Assembly (NCBI GenBank): GCA_944989445.1
Contig: CALYLW010000336.1
Location: 507,791 to 571,790 of the forward strand
Length of the DNA: 64,000 bases
Source of the DNA: Ampullaceana balthica
Lineage: Eukaryota; Mollusca; Gastropoda; Lymnaeidae
Reading direction: 5' to 3'
In this document: piece after piece, positions 60,292 to 64,000 of the stretch
Numbering within the stretch: the stretch's first letter is position 1
Layout of the letters: the number at the start of each line of letters is the position of its first letter
The notes under the pieces: model-generated
What the model was told of the DNA's origin: nothing
What the model saw: only the letters and a program-made list of their open reading frames with translations
The model's database searches: none
Position numbers and translations under genes: made by a program

Positions 60292-63200
60292 ATGGAATCT
60301 CGTGTTACTTTACAGATACCTGACTACGTTGTGACTGTTGTCATGCTACTCATCCCTGTCGGCATCGGCATACTCTTTGCCGTTAAAGATGCCAAGAAGT
60401 CAACGAGAGATGAGTACCTGCTAGGTGGGAGGGCCATGTCCATGCTCCCTGTTGCTTTATCATTGTTTGCGACATTTGCTGTGAGTATATTTCATTTTAG
60501 TTAACTCTCAGCATCTAACCTTCCCTTCCCTAAATCAATGATAAAAGCTGGATTCTGCCCTGCCCTCCCCCTCTCTCTTCCTTGGATTTCTCAACTCTGA
60601 CTGACAATTAGAGAATTCAATATTAAATGTAATCATTAAAAAAATACATTAAAAATAAGAAGAAAACTCTTCAGTATAATATACATTTACTGATTTTGCA
60701 AAATATAAAATATTCTGGAGTAAGATTAAATCTCCTTCACATTTAACACAAGTCAAATTAACAAACACGGAAATAGCGTTCAACTTAATAGGTACTCAAT
60801 TATATTTTTAATATTTACCATATATTGTGGATCAGAGTCCCATATCAAACGAATTAATTTTTTCACTTTATTATTATTTTTTCCTTGGAGAAATTTGATT
60901 TCGTACAAGACTCCCCCCCCCCTTTTTAACTGAGATTGAAGCATTTGCCTTCTCTCCTGTGCCTTACACTTGTCTATTTAATTTAATTTTTTAAGGTTAG
61001 GTGCAGTCCATAAAAGACGTCTCGAGATTTTGGGCGATTTTTAAACCCCCTCCACTCCCTCCTCACACAAACTTAGACCCACCCCTCCATTATGACGTTA
61101 CAATGCTTTTAACAAAAAAAAAGCCGTATTTTCTAATTGAAAATTAGCATGTTGCAGATTACATTTGTGTCATTTAAATATGTATTTAGTGTAAGTCTGC
61201 ACTCTAATATCGTAGCACGTGTGAGGGAATCCATTGTTAACGTAATACAATAAAATGTAAGCAATTAAATATTAAGTGGAACTTTTATTTAAAGAAGCGA
61301 GTTTTGATGTGACGTCACATTCTTTAGCACACCCTCCCCCTCGTCACACATCGTCACAAATGCGTGACCCCCCCCTCCCCTTACGAGCGTGCCATCATTT
61401 ATTGAACCCCCCTTACTTTAAAAAAAAACATTTAGGTTTTAAGATTATTCAATAATGACTTTTTGTATACTCAGTTTACTTTTAAACAACGACATTTTTT
61501 ACAAACCCTCAAGTTTTATCTTAACTCGGGAAGCTGCAACGTTTGTTGCGAGTTCTTTTTCAACTTTGAGGCTATTTATTTTTTCTAAGATTATTTTCGT
61601 GGTATCTGCAGTCCGCCATCTCTCTAATGGGCATACCGACAGATGTCTATCACTACGGGGCTATGCAGCCGACATTCCAGCTTGCTTTCAGCGCTGCTCA
61701 CCTGATAGGGATCTTCACAATGATACCCCTGATCTACCCCCTTCATCTGACTAGTATCTACCAGTACTTGGAGTTGAGGTTTGAATCCTCTCTTGTTCGT
61801 TTGACCACGGTTGTCATTGGAATGGTCCAGACTGTGTTGTACATGGCCATCGCTCTTTTGACGCCAGCACTGGGCCTACAAGTAAGTCACAAATATTTAT
61901 TCCATTATATATCAGCACATTATTTAGTTGAATTGAGTCCATTGGGAACAAATAATGTTAACTGAGTTAGAAATAGTGCCAGTTCAAAGGGGAACAGCTA
62001 ATGAAGAATCTTAATTACCAGGCATGGATTTGCAGCACATTCTTGAGCACTCCCGTCTTCTAACACACTTCACGAGATATTTCGAAGCCATAAAATTTAT
62101 CTGCAAACTCGCGCTTTAAATACGTTTTCAATTAACGTTTGGAAAATACTTTTTTTTTAAAATTTTGTAAATGCTTATATCTTCTGCAAGCGTAACCTTG
62201 GGTCCATGAATGTTGTCCACAGATGGCTGCCGGATTTCCCCTATGGGTGTCTGTAGTCATCGTTGGCTCTGTTGGAACATTCTACACGGCCATTGGTGGA
62301 ATGAAGAGTGTCGTGTGGACGGACGCCTTCCAGTGTCTGGTCATGTTTGCCGGAATCTTTGCTATGATTATCAAAGGTAAGGTGAGCTTAGTTATATTTT
62401 TAAAACTATTGTTGATCACTCAAAGTAACAACTGTTTTGTGTTTTTGTAATCAGGTAGTATGGCTGTAGGCGGGTTGGACAAAGCGTGGAATATAGCGGA
62501 AGCTGGCGAAAGAACGTCTTTTACTGTTTTCAATCCAGACCCAAGAACAAGACATACTTGGTGGAGTATCATCATAGGTGGAATGTTTGGATGGTAGGTG
62601 GCTCACTTCAACTAGTAGGTGGCTCATTTCACCTGGCAGGTGGCTCACTTCACCTTACAGGTGGCTAATTACTTAGCTTGGTTCGTGGCTCACTTCCCCT
62701 GGTAAGTGGCTCATTGTCCTGGCAGGATGGCCCAATTCACCTGGTAGATGGCTGACTTAACATATTAGATAGCTCATTTCATTTTTTAAGCTTTTTATTA
62801 CGCTACACGTTAATTTCATTATCATTTCAACTGGTGGATCTTTCATCAATGCAGAAAGCGTATTGGTATTATACTGAATAAATCCTTTTTTTAAAATTAT
62901 TTTCTATTGAAGACTATAAAAGTCGCAACCCAGAAAAATATAAAGAGTAAATAATACACACACACACAAAAATAGAGAATACCCATGATCTAAATATTCA
63001 TTCCATTCAAATTGTGTCTCCAGGTTTGGCAACATCTTCAATCAGTCCGCCACACAAAGGATTTGTTCCATGAAAACAATGAGGGCAGCCAAACTCAGCT
63101 ACGTCATCAACTGCTGCATATTGATCTGTTATGGAATACTTTTGTTTATTGTTGGTATGGTGATATACGCCTATTTTAACTTCATCAGATGTGATCCCTT

Positions 63201-64000
63201 TGACGTGAGTAATTCATTGGTAAAATTGCACCTTTAGAAGATCATGCAAATACTAAGTTGAAGGCCCTCATATATATTATAATTGTTACACAATGCTTTA
63301 ATGAAACGGCATGAAATGTTAGGATCAGCCATTATATGAATACCTCGAGTGTCAATTTTAAGTACCTGCTATTTGTTTGTGTGGTCTGAATACGTATGTG
63401 GCCGACAGATGTTAGGTGTCTGGTGTATGTACTTTGTCTGTATCTACTCTGACTTTTATGTTTGTATCTTTCCTAACTTTTGTGCCTGTATGTACTGTAA
63501 CTTTTATTTAATTATCTTCTGCAACTTTTATGTCTATATGTAATGTTATAACGTTTATGCCTGTGTCTACTTTGACTGTCATGTCTGTGTCTACTCTGAC
63601 TGTCATGTATGTGTCTACATTGACTGTCATGTATGTGTCTACTTTGACTGTCATGTATGTGTCTACTTTGACTGTCATGTCTGTGTCTACTTTGACTGTC
63701 ATGTCTGTGTCTACTTTGACTGTCATGTCTGTGTCTACTTTGACTGTCATGTATGTGTCTACTTTGACTGTCATGTCTGTGTCTACTTTGACGTCATGTC
63801 TGTGTCTACTTTGACCGTCATGTCTGTGTCTACTTTGACTGTCATGTCTGTGTCTACTTTGAATGTCATGTTTGTGTCTACTTTGACTGTCATGTCTGTG
63901 TCTACTTTGACTGTCATGTCTGTGTCTACTTTGACTGTCATGTCTGTGTCTACTTTGACTGTCATGTCTGTGTCTACTTTGACTGTCATGTCTGTGTCTA
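60292..64000 (+). CDS. SLC5-family transporter-like protein, copy C (5' part, 5 exons visible, continues off the right edge)
   Basis: Exons: 60292-60480, 61612-61881, 62223-62376, 62455-62593, 63024-63204; junctions GT-AG, phases 0,0,1,2,0, and lengths 189/270/154/139/181 identical to A and B. The frame is open for 311 codons. Landmarks: [20 protein letters not shown] (TM1), [84 protein letters not shown]. Clearly SLC5 but much more diverged from A/B than they are from each other. The exon 2 donor is a strong CAA|GTAAGT, unlike A/B. Substrate unknown; by homology a Na+-coupled anion (monocarboxylate or related) symporter. Exons 6-7 lie beyond 64000. Confidence 0.88.
60995..61413. mobile_element. 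PIF/Harbinger-like MITE in intron 1 of gene C
   Basis: GCAGTCCATAAAAGACGTC at about 61003 and GCGTGCCATCATTTATTGA at about 61387, internal TGTGACGTCACATTC and CGTCACACATCGTCACAAA. Termini diverged from the family consensus. Confidence 0.75.
62594..62790 (+). repeat. Donor-seeded minisatellite at the start of intron 4 of gene C
   Basis: From the donor GGATG|GTAGGT onward, a 24-bp unit TTCACCTGGTAGGTGGCTCA is repeated about eight times with decay; several units keep GGTAGGT- or GGTAAGT-like donor cores (for example about 62617, 62698). Confidence 0.8.
63545..64000. repeat. 24-bp minisatellite in intron 5 of gene C, at least 18 units
   Basis: GTCTACTTTGACTGTCATGT plus four bases, tandem from about 63545 and running off the window. 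A one-unit 1-bp deletion near 63791 shifts the frame, so the long VSTLTVMS open frames are not coding. Confidence 0.93.

Noticed and set aside
63508..63989. VSTLTVMS / MTVKVDTD repeat proteins
   Set aside because: 24-bp minisatellite in an intron of gene C; frame broken near 63791, open on both strands.

Overview
This is a eukaryotic, AT-rich, intron-containing and very transposon-dense window. It is most likely animal and probably a mollusc or other lophotrochozoan; that is an inference from SLC5A8/12-like transporter paralogues, CR1/RTE-type LINEs, hAT, PIF/Harbinger-like and pogo-like elements and long microsatellites. There is no sign of a prokaryotic operon, CRISPR array or rRNA gene.

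Host genes: a local cluster of four sodium-solute symporter genes (SLC5 family, sodium-coupled monocarboxylate transporter-like). Copy Z (minus) shows only its first exon (1022-1210); the rest lies beyond the left edge. Copy A (minus, 9601-14271) is complete: seven coding exons, 590 aa. Copy B (minus, 48660-54881) is complete: seven exons, 593 aa, closely similar to A. Copy C (plus, 60292 to beyond the right edge) is a more diverged paralogue with five exons visible, head-to-head with B. Coding-exon lengths 189, 270, 154, 139 and 181 nt are the same in A, B and C (130 nt for exon 6 in A and B). The 5' flanks of Z, A and B are also homologous, so whole gene-plus-flank units were duplicated and later split by transposons.

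Layout: 1-1210 copy Z exon 1, its splice-donor minisatellite and a hAT-like insert; 1211-2960 duplicated 5' flank; 3079-4173 truncated CR1-like LINE; 4174-6260 tandem/inverted repeat family R520; 6816-9446 hAT-like element with perfect 8-bp target-site duplication (TSD); 9601-14271 gene A; 14272-21330 its 5' flank split by R520, an autonomous-type hAT and a hAT MITE; 21330-46700 no host gene, a graveyard of LINEs, MITEs, a solo LTR, a foldback-like element and long microsatellites; 46732-48677 PIF-like MITE (itself split by a hAT) inserted into the end of gene B; 48660-54881 gene B; 54882-60291 B/C intergenic region; 60292-64000 gene C.

Most interesting: (1) the last five codons and stop of gene B are supplied by the terminal inverted repeat of a PIF-like MITE flanked by a TAA target duplication; (2) minisatellites built from the exon 1 5' splice site fill the start of intron 1 in Z, A and B (about 19 decoy-donor units in B), and an analogous donor-seeded array begins at the exon 4 donor of C; (3) several nested insertions can be ordered in time from their TSDs and from empty sites in the paralogous copies. 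I saw no evidence of an unknown biochemical system; the novelty is in gene/transposon/minisatellite interplay.
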